NCBI GenBank assembly: GCA_947000775.1 | Contig: CAMQGK010000008.1 | Location: 5,296,501 to 5,360,500 of the forward strand | DNA from: Pterois miles | Taxonomy: Eukaryota > Chordata > Actinopteri > Perciformes > Scorpaenidae | Direction of reading: 5' to 3' | DNA length: 64,000 nt | In this document: positions 49,046 through 61,440 of the stretch, piece after piece | Layout: each line of letters begins with the position of its first letter | Position numbering within the stretch: position 1 is the first letter of the stretch | Notes under the pieces: generated by a model | What the model was told of the DNA's origin: nothing | What the model saw: the letters and a program-made list of their open reading frames with translations, nothing else | Databases searched by the model: none | Translations under genes and position numbers: made by a program

Positions 49046-52000
49046 ATGATGTTCCCGCCCTTTTCCCCTCCCCCCCTCCACCTCTCTCTTCCCCGTTTTC
49101 CTTCTGCTCCTCCTTTTCCTTCCTCTATCCTTCGTCTCCTCCTCCTTTTCCCACACCCCGTTGAGCTGGACTTCGCCTCATGACCCCTGCTACTACCTAG
49201 ATGGCCGCCCGCGACACTGCCTATCAGAGTTCATCAACGCCGCATATGGCGTCCCGGCCAATGCTAGCAACTCACTACACGGGCCTGATTTTGACAGCAA
49301 CATCACCACCCTGACGGACCTCCACAACCCCCACAACCTCACATGCTGGATGGCTCACGGAGGTCCTGATGCCGGAGAATGGGTCCTCACGTTACCTCTG
49401 GGCCGCCGCTTTGAGATCACTTATATAAGCTTACAGTTTTGTCAACATGGGGAGCCATCGGACCCCATCTCCATCTCCATCCTCAAGTCTATGGACTATG
49501 GGCGCTCCTGGAGGCCGATGCAGCACTACTCTAGTGACTGCCTTGGGAATTTTGGGCTGCCCTCCCAGACAGTGGCCCAGACAAGGCACCAAGAGACAGA
49601 GCCCCTATGCTCAGACCCTCGCCCCCTGCAAAAGCAGAGAGGTGGCATGGTGTTGGCCTTCTCCACCCTGGACGGACGGCCGTCCTCTCCCGACTTTGAC
49701 TACAGCCACACCCTCCAGGACTGGGTGACGGCCACGGACATCCGTGTAGTCTTCCACCAGGTGTCCAAAGACACAAAGGTGGGCAACTCGGATAAGAAAG
49801 AGGAAGCACGATGGCGTGATGGTGCAGAAGATGACAGAGGCACTGGGCTTCTGAGATGGAGATCGGGCTCCAAGGGGCACACTGGAGGTCAGGTGGACCA
49901 GTTAAGCACAGATAATACACTGGCATTTTTTGAAACAGAGATGAAAAACTCAGAGATAAGGGAGAGGAGCAAACATGGAAGGAAGGGTCATTACAAAGGG
50001 TCAAGTCAAGACGAAGATGGACACAATGTGACCAGCAAAGAAGGGGAAGATAGTTTTAGCACAGATACACTGACTTCTTCAAAGAGAGGCAGGAAAGCCA
50101 GAGGGCGCGGCCGCAAGAAGGAAAACAATCATTGGCTGCCCTGCCCCAGTGGAGGTTGTAATTGGACAGTTGAGGGGCAGAGCAGGAAGAACAACAAGGG
50201 GCGGGAACTGAGGAAGAGGAGGAACAATAATCTCAATGCAAAACAAAGCTCCAGGAATTTGCAGGTGGCCCCAGCCGCTGCTGCCCGAGCTCCTCTGGCC
50301 CTCTCGGACCTGCAAGTTGGTGGCAGGTGTAAATGTAACGGACACGCCTCCAGGTGTCGCCGTGACGACGCAGGCCAGGCGGTGTGCGTGTGCGAACATC
50401 ACACGGCGGGGCCAGACTGCGACGTGTGTGAGGATTTCTACTGCGACAGGCCGTGGCATCGAGCTACACCCACGCACCCGAACCCCTGTGTTGGTGAGTC
50501 CTGCATCCTACTGCTGAATGAAAGTAAATTGTGATACCCTGGACATTTTTTCATGTTATTTATTATTCAAAAAATATCTCTCTCTATTATTTATCTCCCT
50601 TGTCCAGCCTGCGAGTGTAACGGCCACTCAAACAAGTGCCGCTTCAGCATGGAGGTGTTTCAGCAGTCAGGCCGGCGTAGCGGAGGTGTGTGTCAAAAGT
50701 GTCGCCACCACACGGCTGGACGCCACTGCCAGTACTGCCAGAACGGATACACCCGCGACCACAGCAAGCCGCTGAACCACCGCAAAGCCTGCCAATGTTA
50801 GTCACGACGTGTGTGTGTGTGTGTTTACAGGATTATCAGGAATAAGGAAGTGTATTCTTGTTTGTGTATTTGTGCACATGCATGGGTGAATAACTTAAAT
50901 AACTAACTGCATTCCTGGAAGATGAAATGCAAACCTTAGTGTCAGAGACAGTGTTAATATCTGTGTGTCTGTGTGTGTTTACATGCCCAAGTGTTTATGG
51001 GGTGGTTACATTGTGAGAGTGGACAGCTATTCCTGTTAGCACACAAAAGCACAACACACAAACCCCACTGAGCTGCCACCTGTATCCCCATCGTTACCAC
51101 CGGCTGGCATCTGCCGTGACCCCTGACCTTTGACTGGTCACATGTCCTAAGTGACTGTGGCATGTGGAAGCTTGACCACAGGCCTAATATATCCTAAGTT
51201 AATGGGCTCTCTTTGAGCTTGACACACATGCAGGGATGAAAAAAAAATGAGCTACGACTAAACATCATATTTTATCACTTTTTAATGCATGAAACAATAG
51301 CAAACTGCAAATTCATATCCTCCACCACACCGTCTCACACTTTAATTTATTAATGCTATATTTCATAGTTACCCTTCAGAGCTCAATTACTCATTTTCTC
51401 CAGTCAGATTGTTTGAACTCATTGTTAGGATTTGTGTAAATATTACTGGAGTGTGACCAGAGCTGCTGAAGTGCAGCTTCCTCTCGCTATCTGTCTTCTC
51501 TCATCAGGTTTCATCCAGTGATAGAAGTAGTAAATAAAAAGCTTTGCAGTGTAAACCATGACAAATCCAGGCAGTAATCATTATACAGCATCACAACAGG
51601 CAACAAAAAAGGACAAAAAAATGAAATGAATTTGGATACAGGATTGGTCTCCATCTGATGGGCTGAAAATAATAACCAATAACCAAATGTGACATTGAGT
51701 TGATGGCTCCATGGAGGAATTTATCTTTGTTTACCCAACAAGAAAGCTACAAAACAGCTTTTATGGTGTTAGTAGAGGTCATGTGTCTTTGCTCAATGAC
51801 CTTCCCTCAGGACGGATGCTGTCAAGCAGGATTAAACCTGGGTCGGGTCCCGTCACTGATGGATGGTCTTCTTAATCCTGTTTACTGTCCTACTGACTTT
51901 GACAATAGTTTTTGCTTAAATATATCTTTAACTTCCTTCCTCATTGTCACAACTCGATGTGGTCTACTGCACAAAGCCAGGGCATCTCAACCAAATACTC

Positions 52001-55000
52001 TTACTTGTTTTGATGCCTATTTCATAGTCAAATGAAACATATTCACCTTGGCAAAGCAGTCCAACACTTAAGTGGCAAAATCTTAGACAACCACAGCAGT
52101 CCCTTAAATGCATCACTTTCAGCTATTGCCCTCAGGGCAAAGGTACAGAGTCCCCTGTGCACAAAAGCATCTATAATCATTGTTGTCATAAAGTATCTTC
52201 ATATGTAAGAACAGCCTGCTCCCTCAGCACACAGCCCTTTATATCTATTTATTTAACCTTAATCCAGTCCTCACCATGTTTTTTTTTTTCTTTATGTAAA
52301 TGTGTTTTATGTGTCCTGCCTGGAAGTGATATGTTGTGTTTAATGTACCCCTTTTAATAGCAGTTTTTGCACGTTAACCGAAGACAAAAATCTGCCTTTA
52401 TAATGCAAAAAGTAGGCAAATTATTTTCTATTCTATTGGCATGTGGAAGCATCTTCTACGATTGGCCACTGAAAACCTTTACTATACCAACGACTATGAC
52501 TGTAATGTGAAGGGGGTAACTCGTAATAATAATTAACTGACAGGGAATCATTATCATCACCCGACTCTGCTGTTCCCCTCAGCTCTACGGAGCATTTTAG
52601 TGTCTTTAAGCTCATTGTTTTGGTTTTACGGCTGGCAGCCTAAGTGTTTTGGTTCACTCTCACTGTGAACACACTGGAGCTAAAAAGCCAGATATTTCCT
52701 TCAGGAGCTGGTGGAGACCAAAAGGGAGATACAAGGAGCATGAATGCTGGATATACAGGTGTCAGATGGAGAGACACAACTTCAAATAAATGGTAATGTT
52801 TGCGGATGTGAAATTACACATCTGTTTGTTTACACGTTCATATTAACTTCATGAGGCCAAATCCACAGCAGAGCAGTGTGAAGTGCGGCTAGCTGCCATG
52901 CAATGTCTTTGGAAAGCTCTCAAGGTCATCAAGTTGCAGCCGTTTGATTCTCCGACTTGATACGGACAAACTGAAAGTTGGGAAAAATTTAACTTAAGTA
53001 ACGAAGAGCGGTGAGAGAGTACCCGCAATCAGTTAACAGATCCTGTGACTCCTGTTACATCTTGACCTATTTTACAGAAGATTTTCTACAAGTACACACC
53101 TCCCAGGCCACAGAAAATTTTAATTACTGCAGCAAGCCCCACTCGGCCACTACCTGGTGTGAATTCAGTGTTAGGTGATAATGTGTCTCTTGGATTTTCT
53201 GCTCGTTTTTGCTGCCCTCAAGTGGCCAAAAAAAAAAAAAAAAAACAATTGTTGCTGCTTAAATCTCCAGCCGAAAACCATCAGTATATCACTTCTCTAA
53301 TCGTCTCATTCTTGTTTTCAGCGTGTCAATGCCATCCTTTGGGAGCTGTGGGCCGCTGGTGTAACCAGACATCAGGTCAGTGCCTGTGTAGAGAAGGAGT
53401 GACCGGCCTCAGGTGTAACCGCTGTGCCCCGGGTTACAAACAGGGCAAGTCCCCTCTACGGCCCTGCATACGTAAGTCAACTACCAGTATTAAAGGAACA
53501 GTGTGTAGCATTTAGAGGGATATATTGGCAGAGATGGAATATAATAAGTATGTTTTCTTTAGTGTATTATCACCTATAATAAGAAATATGTTTTTGTTAC
53601 CTTAGCATGAACATTGATAAGGATAAGGATTAGATCCTCTTCATGGAGCTGGCCGTCATGTTTCTACAGTAGCCCAGAATGGACAAACCAAACTAAATAG
53701 AGCCAGGCACATTTTGCCTCGGCCACCGTAGTTGGTTGCAATCTGCAACCTCACCACCAGATGCCACCAGATCCTGCACACTGCACCTTTAATGTTTATT
53801 CAGAATCAGAGTCTGTTATATACCTTTATATGGAGATTATATTCTTTTCTGAGAAATGACAGTTTTGGCACTAATTACTTGTTAAAACATTTGAATCAAC
53901 CCATGTTTACAAGCTTATGGGCGTGCAAATAATGGAAGTTGTCGCAAAGAACCAAACGCAGAAACAGAGTGATTTAATGCCAAAAAATGATTTGGAGAGG
54001 ATGTCCCCCAATGCCTGTGTCTCATGACAATGACTAGTCTTTCATTAACATTAACATTATTATGTAGTAGTCTAAACTTAGCCAAACCTTTACCATGAAC
54101 AGAGCAGATCAGAAAAAAAATGTGTATGTACAGTATCTCAGATCAGATATCTGACTTGTTTTGATATGGATTACAATTCTTAACTTGTCTAAAAGAAATG
54201 TTCTCTCTGCATTCGACGCATGCCACCCAGCTCAAATAAATCACAGACTTTTAATAGTTTGTTGTCAGCCATGACAAAGTGACCTTTTTAATTTCTCCTT
54301 CAACCTCATTTGCTTGTGGCCTAAATGGATTAAACCTCCTATCAAGCTCTGTAAGCCTTTATCAAGTAGTAGCTCAATATAAAAGGGGCCGCCGCTGTCC
54401 AGACTAATTTGGCCCAATCTCCCAGCATGGCCCCTTTTCATCATCCCTAGAGACGGTTTCCATAGCAGCATGAACATGAGCCGACCGCTACAGGGAAACC
54501 TCATCTCCAGCTGATGTGGGATCAGCGTCAGATCAAGTGGATTGTTGCTACTCATATCTCTGCGCCTGGCCAGCATCGAACCTCAGCCATGAGCGCTAAT
54601 CCACGTGCGCTTCCCTGGCTAATCGCACGAGTGCCGACAACTACATGGGCACTGCCGCCGCGTAAGCCCCAATCAGGTGACATAGGGAGCCGGCAACAGC
54701 GAGCTTCACACCTGTCGTGCAGCTCAAAGCGCCCCCCCCCCTCCCCATCACAGGGCCCAGACTCATAACTCTCCCATAGAAAGGAGCGAGTGAAAGAAAA
54801 CCTTGTTTGTTTTTACTGCCAGACCATCTCAGGCTATGTATAGCATCTCTTACCCCCTACCACCACCTCTAACGCCTCGCCTCTCATCAGACAGACCAAA
54901 AGGCACGCAGCAGCCAGGCTAAACTTAAAGTTAGCTCCCACTCAGCCTTTTTATCCACACCTTGAATTGCACAAGAATGTCTCTGCTGTCCTCCCCTACA

Positions 55001-56348
55001 AAGGAGGTCAGTGAGGACAACCGACTAACCGTGTGGTGTTCAGTGAATAACCTGCCACTGAACACCACAAAAACAAAAGAGATAATCTTGGACTTCACGA
55101 AGGGCAGAGCAGACCCAACCCCAATTTACATCCATGGGGACTGTGTGGAAAGGGTCCATCAGGTTCCTGAGAGTGCAGCTCTGTGCGGACCTCTCCTGGA
55201 CTGCTAAGACCACAGCAGTGGTGAAGAAAGCCCAGCAGCGAGTCCACTCCCTGAGGGTGCTCAGGAGAAAAATCCCTGCTGCATCACAGCGGGGAGCTCA
55301 GCAGCAGACAGGACTGCGCTGCAGAGGGTGGTCAACATGGACCAGAAGATCACCGGTTGCTCTCTGCCCAGCCTGGAGGACACTGCCAGCTCTCGCTACC
55401 TCAGCAGAGCTGTCAGCATCATCAAGGACGCATCCCACCCCAGTAACCACCTGTTTGACCTGCTACCCTCAGGCCGGCGCTATAGGTCACATAAGAACTG
55501 GACAAGCAGGCTCAGGGTCAGTTTCTTTTGATCACAAACAATAATTCTTACAACTGCTCTATCAATCCCGCTCACTTCACTATGTGCAATAACTGAGCCT
55601 TCCCATGAAATAACGTCTGTGTGCAATAGTCACTTAACTTGTACATAATTTAAATTGTACAAATCTCTTGTTTACATTTCTATGTTTTCTAAATTTTTAC
55701 ATTTTCTTTCCCCTTGTACATAGCTGTACATATTTAATTATTATTCAAGTATTTATCTTGTATGTATCTTGTTTCTTCAAAATGCACCAAAGGAGTTGTG
55801 CTCTAATTTCGTTGTATGCAATACAATGACAATAAAGGCGATTCTGATTGAGAGAAAAGACAACTAGAGAGCTAAAGAAAGAGAATGAAATTTACTGCAA
55901 AGCCCGTTGCTCCTCCTGGAGGCTTGGTTTAGTGGTCTCATTTATCTACTTGTTAGCAACCACCCTTTTTAAGACACAAAAGCTTCAAAATTCATGAGTG
56001 GGATATTTACTGATGTATTTGATGCCAAAAAAACCCCATTCAAAAAACCCGCTGACTTCCATTTCCAGGTTTGAGTTTACAGGTTCTACAGTTACAGACC
56101 AGTGGTGGGATTTTGTTTAGGCTGATGCTGAGTAAATGACCCTAAATGTGATAGACCATAAACTGAAGGTTTCGGGTGCTGTATTACCGCTGCTTTTCTG
56201 TTCATTTGTGTTCATTCATTCCCTTCTTCAGGGCTGTCGTGCATTTCACCATCAGCCTGATCTCACTCTCTCCTTATAAGAAATATAAGTTTAGTACAAC
56301 TACATAACTCCCAGAAGGGAAGAATAAAACAGCCCTGCTTTAACCCCC

Positions 56349-56433
<85 letters not shown>

Positions 56434-59400
56434 AGTCACACAGAGTAATATCAAGAGTGCTCTGCAAGCACAGGTGTCTTATAGGCCGTCGTCAGGGTGT
56501 GGCCAGGTAATCAGGTGTGTTCATTTCCAGTGAGCATGGAGGAGTCCCTCCCTGTAGGTTGGCCTTCCTCAGAGCACACACAGGTGGAACAAATAACATT
56601 AACAACAGCTACACACTGTGCTGGCTCACCGGCTTCACGGCTCCTTAATGTCATCAGTCACATCTGTGCTTTACCTGCCGTTATAAGTCCAAACGTACTG
56701 ATCTGCGTGATTTATGCATGCCGCATCTGCGAGTGTCCTTTTGGTGCCTTCAAATGAAACTCCTGAGCTTGTGTTTGAAACGTAGGGAATTGTGTACATG
56801 ATATGCTTGCCGTTCAAGTGGTTCAGCTGATTAGACTGTTGTCAGGCTATTAAATAGGCGTTATCAGTTACTATAAGTCCCATAGATGTGGGTCAAGAGG
56901 GGCCAACTACACCCACCAGTAGATATTATCATTTACTCCCAACATGTAGTATAAATAGTGAGAAAGTCCACAAACACTTGACTCTCACCCAGGAGACTGG
57001 AGTTCACATCCTAGTGAAACCAACAACATGTATTTGTCTTTATGTACCCAAAATATGATGTATTTCCGTAAACCTAAAGAAGTTGTAGTTTCGTTGCCTA
57101 AATATAAAGAAACCTTTGTGCTCAGAATGTGAAGTTTCATTCAGTTAGAGCGGTATCTTTAGTTTCATTTTCACTTTAGCAACACAGTAGGTTGATATAC
57201 ACTGTATATGGATAAAAGCCTTGTGAATCTACTATTAGCTTAGTAGGGCCCTACTAGCCCATTCAGTAGCCTGATAACAGTCAGACTGGGTGAGTGGTTA
57301 AGTTGTGAAGAACACCACTGCTAAGCAACAGCAATATAAACGTTACTGTCGGCATCTAGAAGCCACAGTACTATGGACACTATCTGAGAACCAATCAGAC
57401 TTTTTTTCACATGGCTGGAGATACAGGGACCAATCGCAGGCGTACCCTGTTACGTACAATGCTGAAAACACTGTTCCCGGCTATTATTGGTTCACCATTA
57501 AGACAAAGCACTAGATAGAAAAAAGGGGACACTTGGATAAGCCTCAGTCAGTTTTAATTATAGGCTGGTCTCACAGATAAGCCTGTATTATCAAGTGGTC
57601 AGTGGTCACCTTCCTAGTCTGTATGTTTCAAAAGACTACAAACAGTCCTAACCTAAAAAGCATGTAAGGTGAAGTCATTAGTAAATTTGGTGTCAGTGTT
57701 CAGTATGTTCAAGACCTTTCCCTCTGGGCCATTTTCTTTAAAATATCACCTCCTCTAGTTGGCATCATTTTTCCAATCCCACAGAATTTTAAGGAAGAGG
57801 GTGAATCGTGGTTTGCTTCAGCATAACATTTTACAACTGCATGCTCCATATTGGCTTTTGATGAACTGACATTTCAATAGCTGTAATCTCAGCTTTTGAC
57901 CCAAGTGGAATTGAGCTACCTTTAAATCACATATCTAACTAAAATGGATGGCGTCTCTTTCTGTCTGTATGTATGGTATGCATGCCCTTCGAGTTTCTCG
58001 ACAACCATTCATCCCATCGACTTCACACTTGGCGGGTGTCGAGTTTGGATGAGCGTTTTTTGAGAAAGCAGCAATACTGGAGGCCAAAGCAATCTGCTGA
58101 ATAAATTACATTGTAAACTGATTTATTACATTAGTTTCAATATAAATATCAGTGGTAGAAGGACGGGCAGACACCTAGCAAAACAGTTTTAATTCCCATG
58201 AACTTTGAAAGATAAAGTAAATAAAGTTGGTCTTTTTTTTGGTGCAACATACTCTGAAGATTATTATACTGTCAGTCACATTCAGTATGATTTATAGTCA
58301 TGTTGTATACTTATTCTTTGATCAGATACTTCTTGGTTTAAATAATAATTTTCTTTAAGGCAAAGTCCCTGCAACTGCTTGTGTTTAGATAATGTTTAGT
58401 ATCTGAAAAAGTCTGTATGTGTCAAATGATACTCAGCCCTGCTCATACATGTATGCTGCATTTACCTCATTTTGACCCCTCACATATACTGTAGTATGTA
58501 CAGATACATACAAACACACAGCACCTTCCTGTCCTTTAAAAGTGGGGGTGTAGGGTGGGGGTGTAGGGTGTCACTGGCCCAGTTGTGTCAGAGAGGACAT
58601 GGACGGGGGGACGTGGTAAAATATGGCAGCACTGTCACACACTCTTTTACAAGAGGCCTGGATAATGTATGTGCGGGCCAGTTCACGGACAAGCGCACAG
58701 CTTTATTACACTCTGTTTAATGTTCGAGACAAACCCATACAAGAAGTGATGTTTGACCTTATTAAATTACTAAAAGTTTGTATCTGTGTGTGTTCAAGTG
58801 AGTGTCAGAGTGTGTTTGTGGCCGTAAAAGGACCACACACACACCATTTTTGACACTTGCTTATCTTCTGTGCCGACATGCCCCACACACTGAGGGGCGT
58901 TCAGGCATAGCATGCATAACACACACACTCTGTCTGCAACACACGGGTATGCAGTGTGTATCTGGTCCTGTCACCTGTCTGAAACTGCGTTTATGTTTGC
59001 AGGAATTCAGGAGGTCGCTCCCACCCCGGTGTACCAGCCTCAGTTCAGCATCGGTGAGTAGATTTACAGGCTGGTCGTCTAGTCGTAACAACTAGTTTGA
59101 AAGGTGCTAGAATAAAATACATTCCTCTTAAATCAAATAAGGACTCAAAGTAAACTGTTTAGAGCAACTTTCACTTGAAGGCATTAATACCACAAACCAT
59201 CCTTTTAACCTGCTGATGTCACCTAGTGTACAACATACACACTTATACATTAAAATTAAAATCTCTATGCAGTAGCTAACCACTCCCTCCTAGTGGCGGC
59301 TCGAGGAATGTCCCACCTGCTGCAGCTGAGGTCATCTGTTAGTTACAGGATACTGTGATGACAAATAGAAGCGGCCATATTGTAATTAGGGGAAAAGACA

Positions 59401-60361
59401 TGTGCTGATATGCTTGCTATGAAATGACACCCTCTCATTTGATGCATTCTCCCTCCCTCCCTCCCTCCCTCTGTTACAGCGGAGGAGTGTGTTTCATACT
59501 GCCAGCCCTCTCAGGTTAAAGTCAGGATGAACTTGGAGACCTATTGTCTCAAGGACTTTGGTTGGTGTCATGTTTTATATTATTATATCTTAAAAACAAA
59601 AATAATGTTCTCAAAATGTTTGTATTTCCTCCCTTTTTTCCTCTGAAATAAAATTTAATTATGACCTACTGTAAATCTGATGACTGAAATCAAATTTACA
59701 TGAAAAAAACTAAATAAAATAAATTAAGTAAAAATTAAAAGAAACTACATAATAGATTTTTTAAAACTACTGATACAGAAATATAATTTTAAAATTTGGT
59801 CTTTCTCAGTGCTGAAGGTGCAGGTGAGAGGGAATGGAGCGTTCAGGTCCCTGGTGGCAGTTCTCCATCTCAGTCCAAACCGTCTTCCGCACAGGGTCCA
59901 CATCCCGCGTTCGCAGGGGCTCCCAGTCCCTCTGGGTCCCCGACCGCGACCTGGGCTGCGGCTGCCCGGCCCTCCACGTGGGCCGGACCTTCCTCCTGAT
60001 CGGTGCGGAGGAGGGGGAGCGGGGCTGGGGTCCCGAGGAGAGTCGCCTGGTGGCGGATCGCTCCACTCTGGCCCTCCAGTGGCGGGAACACTGGAGCCCC
60101 AAACTGAGGGGCTTCCGGGGGCAGGACAAGAGGGGGCGCTGCCCGCCGAAATCCCCCGACAACCAACAGCACCACCAAAGGGAGCAAACAAAGTCTGGGT
60201 ACATCCCCCCTCACCTGCTGACTGAGAAACCCACCGAGGACACACACTCCTCATTGGTGGAGCACACACACTCTGACAAGGACGCAGAGGTTAAACCCAC
60301 AGAGGCGACCCACTCGCCAACTACACCTGCTCTAGTGTGTTCTACCCAAGGTCCTGGATGA
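49046..60361 (+). CDS. Netrin (NTN3/NTN5-like) with large insertion and two apparent frame breaks
   Basis: Netrins are secreted axon-guidance proteins acting through DCC and UNC5 receptors. Exons: 49036-50493 (ATG pair at 49046 and 49049), 50608-50796, 53322-53471, 59003-59053, 59480-59560 and 59810-60361. The laminin-N domain has DPCYYLDGRPRHC, LTDLHNPHNLTCW, ITYISLQFC, MDYGRSWRPMQHYSSDC and LQDWVTATDIRVVF. Laminin-EGF repeats start at GGRCKCNGHASRC, CECNGHSNKCRF and CQCHPLGAVGRWCNQTSGQC. The NTR domain has EECVSYCQPSQVKV, YCLKDF, RRGSQSLWVPDRDLGCGCP and LALQWREHWSPKL. Unusual points: about 160 extra residues between laminin-N and the first EGF repeat, missing cysteines in the laminin-N domain, a roughly 70-residue tail after GRCPPK, and single-base frame breaks in the C7 run (49070-49076) and near 59830. 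The paralogue is uncertain; the EGF and NTR parts look nearest NTN5 or NTN3. Confidence 0.85.
53490..53792. mobile_element. TTAA-flanked MITE in a netrin intron
   Basis: TTAAAGGAACAGTGTGTAGC at the left and CTGCACACTGCACCTTTAA at the right form terminal inverted repeats bounded by TTAA, 303 bp apart. The interior (GGGATATATTGGCAGAGATG) is a very common teleost repeat. It starts only 19 bases after the end of the 53322-53471 netrin exon, so it has nearly reached the donor site. Confidence 0.7.
54960..55860 (+). mobile_element. L2-type LINE 3' end with broken reverse-transcriptase C-terminus
   Basis: Open pieces in two frames (54962-55207 and 55134-55544) carry WCSVNNLPLNTTKTKEIILD, then LCADLSWTAKTTAVVKKAQQ and a DLLPSGRRYRSHKN end. 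These are the conserved C-terminal coding motifs of fish L2-type elements. A typical 3' tail follows (CAATACAATGACAATAAAGG). The frame is interrupted and the 5' part is missing, so it is a dead copy inside a netrin intron, in sense orientation. Confidence 0.75.
56350..56427. repeat. (CA)n microsatellite, about 39 units
   Basis: The longest dinucleotide tract in the window, within the 5.5-kb netrin intron between 53471 and 59003. Confidence 0.97.
56829..57288. mobile_element. Inverted-repeat element, copy 2
   Basis: Left TTAGACTGTTGTCAGGCTAT TAAATAGG and right TAGCCTGATAACAGTCAGACT form inverted ends. The interior shares GTTATCAG, CTATAAG and GAAGTTTCATTCAGTT-type text with the element at 38943-39587. 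It has one internal unit rather than two. Confidence 0.65.
57300..59000. other. Rest of the netrin intron before the 59003 exon
   Basis: No exon or RNA gene seen. A repeated GTGGGGGTGTAGG unit lies near 58543-58570. Short ORFs such as 58472-58720 have no supported similarity. Confidence 0.4.
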
Positions 60362-61427
60362 AAAACAAATCTACAAAGACACATAAAAATAATCCCCCAC
60401 TTCTCTGGATATTTTGCAAAAAGAGTATAAGGAGAGGAAAATGCTCTTTTCTGACTTTACAGCTTTTTTCCTGAAGGTTTCAGAAGGAATAGCTGTGACT
60501 CTGCTTCGTCAGCATGGAGAAACTCAACACACACAAACATGAAGGCCCAATTCCAGTCCGTCCACTACACCCTCTCCCTACGCATGTCCTCAAGTCTTCA
60601 ATGACAGGGGAGTGGAAGTGGGCTATAAACCCCTCCAACAGCAAGCCTGCATCGACACATAACCAGCTGCCCTTACTAACCATGTGCAACGCTGTTTTGT
60701 GTTCATCATAGAAAACGTTCTGTACAAACGTTACGTGCGACTGCCGGCACAAACATTTACTTGTAAACTGCTCAAACTAAGATTTAATATTGTCAACAAC
60801 TTAAAGGTTCTGTTATATTTAGGATGTCTAGTCTAGAAAGCTTGGGAGTTGTGTTTTTCTCCATAGTTACAGCATTTCCTGTTTCCGTCGGAGAGAGGGA
60901 AGCTCGTCCCAAAGCGTGCCGCTGTATTTATACCCCACACTTAGAGAAGGGTGCTTCATTCAGCTGCAAGTGAGACTAGAAACCGAGTTCACTCCGTCAC
61001 AGAGCGGGAGGGCGTAGGGACCGGACTGGAACTGAGCCATACGCACTTGTTATGAGACGTTCAAATGCTTATCGAAAAATGTGAAGAAACACAGAGTTTC
61101 CTCGTGTACAGTAGCTGTTGGTGATGTATTAACTTTGGAAGGTAAAGGTCAACTTTCTGCATCAACACAACTGGTGCTATGTGAAATGATAGTTGTAAGA
61201 ATTTAAATATTTTCTACTAAAGAGCCTTTAAAGTCCGACTTAACTCTGACTGACATGCCATGCAGTATTTTTGTCTTATAAAGATGTTTTTTAAAGATTG
61301 TCTGAATCATATTTATTCTTGGATCACTTTATGTAGAACACATATAAACAAGAGAAAACTAAATAAATAACTAAGATAAGAGACAGTGTCCATCAACGCT
61401 TATTCAGAAATGCTGTTTCCATTTTTA

Positions 61428-61440
61428 AATAAAAAATAAA
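61428..61440 (+). terminator. Tandem poly(A) signals, probable 3' end of netrin
   Basis: Two AATAAA hexamers (61428-61433 and 61435-61440) on the plus strand lie about 1.07 kb after the netrin stop. They are the most convincing signals in the 3' flank, and imply a 3' UTR of about 1.1 kb. Confidence 0.4.

Noticed and set aside
49531..50477. Minus-strand and alternative plus-strand frames across the large netrin exon
   Set aside because: Only the main plus frame shows laminin-N and laminin-EGF cysteine spacing; the others have no recognisable features.
59745..60269. Long minus-strand frames opposite the last netrin exon
   Set aside because: They are shadows of the GC-rich, Arg/Pro/Gly-coding netrin exon. 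The plus-strand frame has clear NTR-domain motifs.
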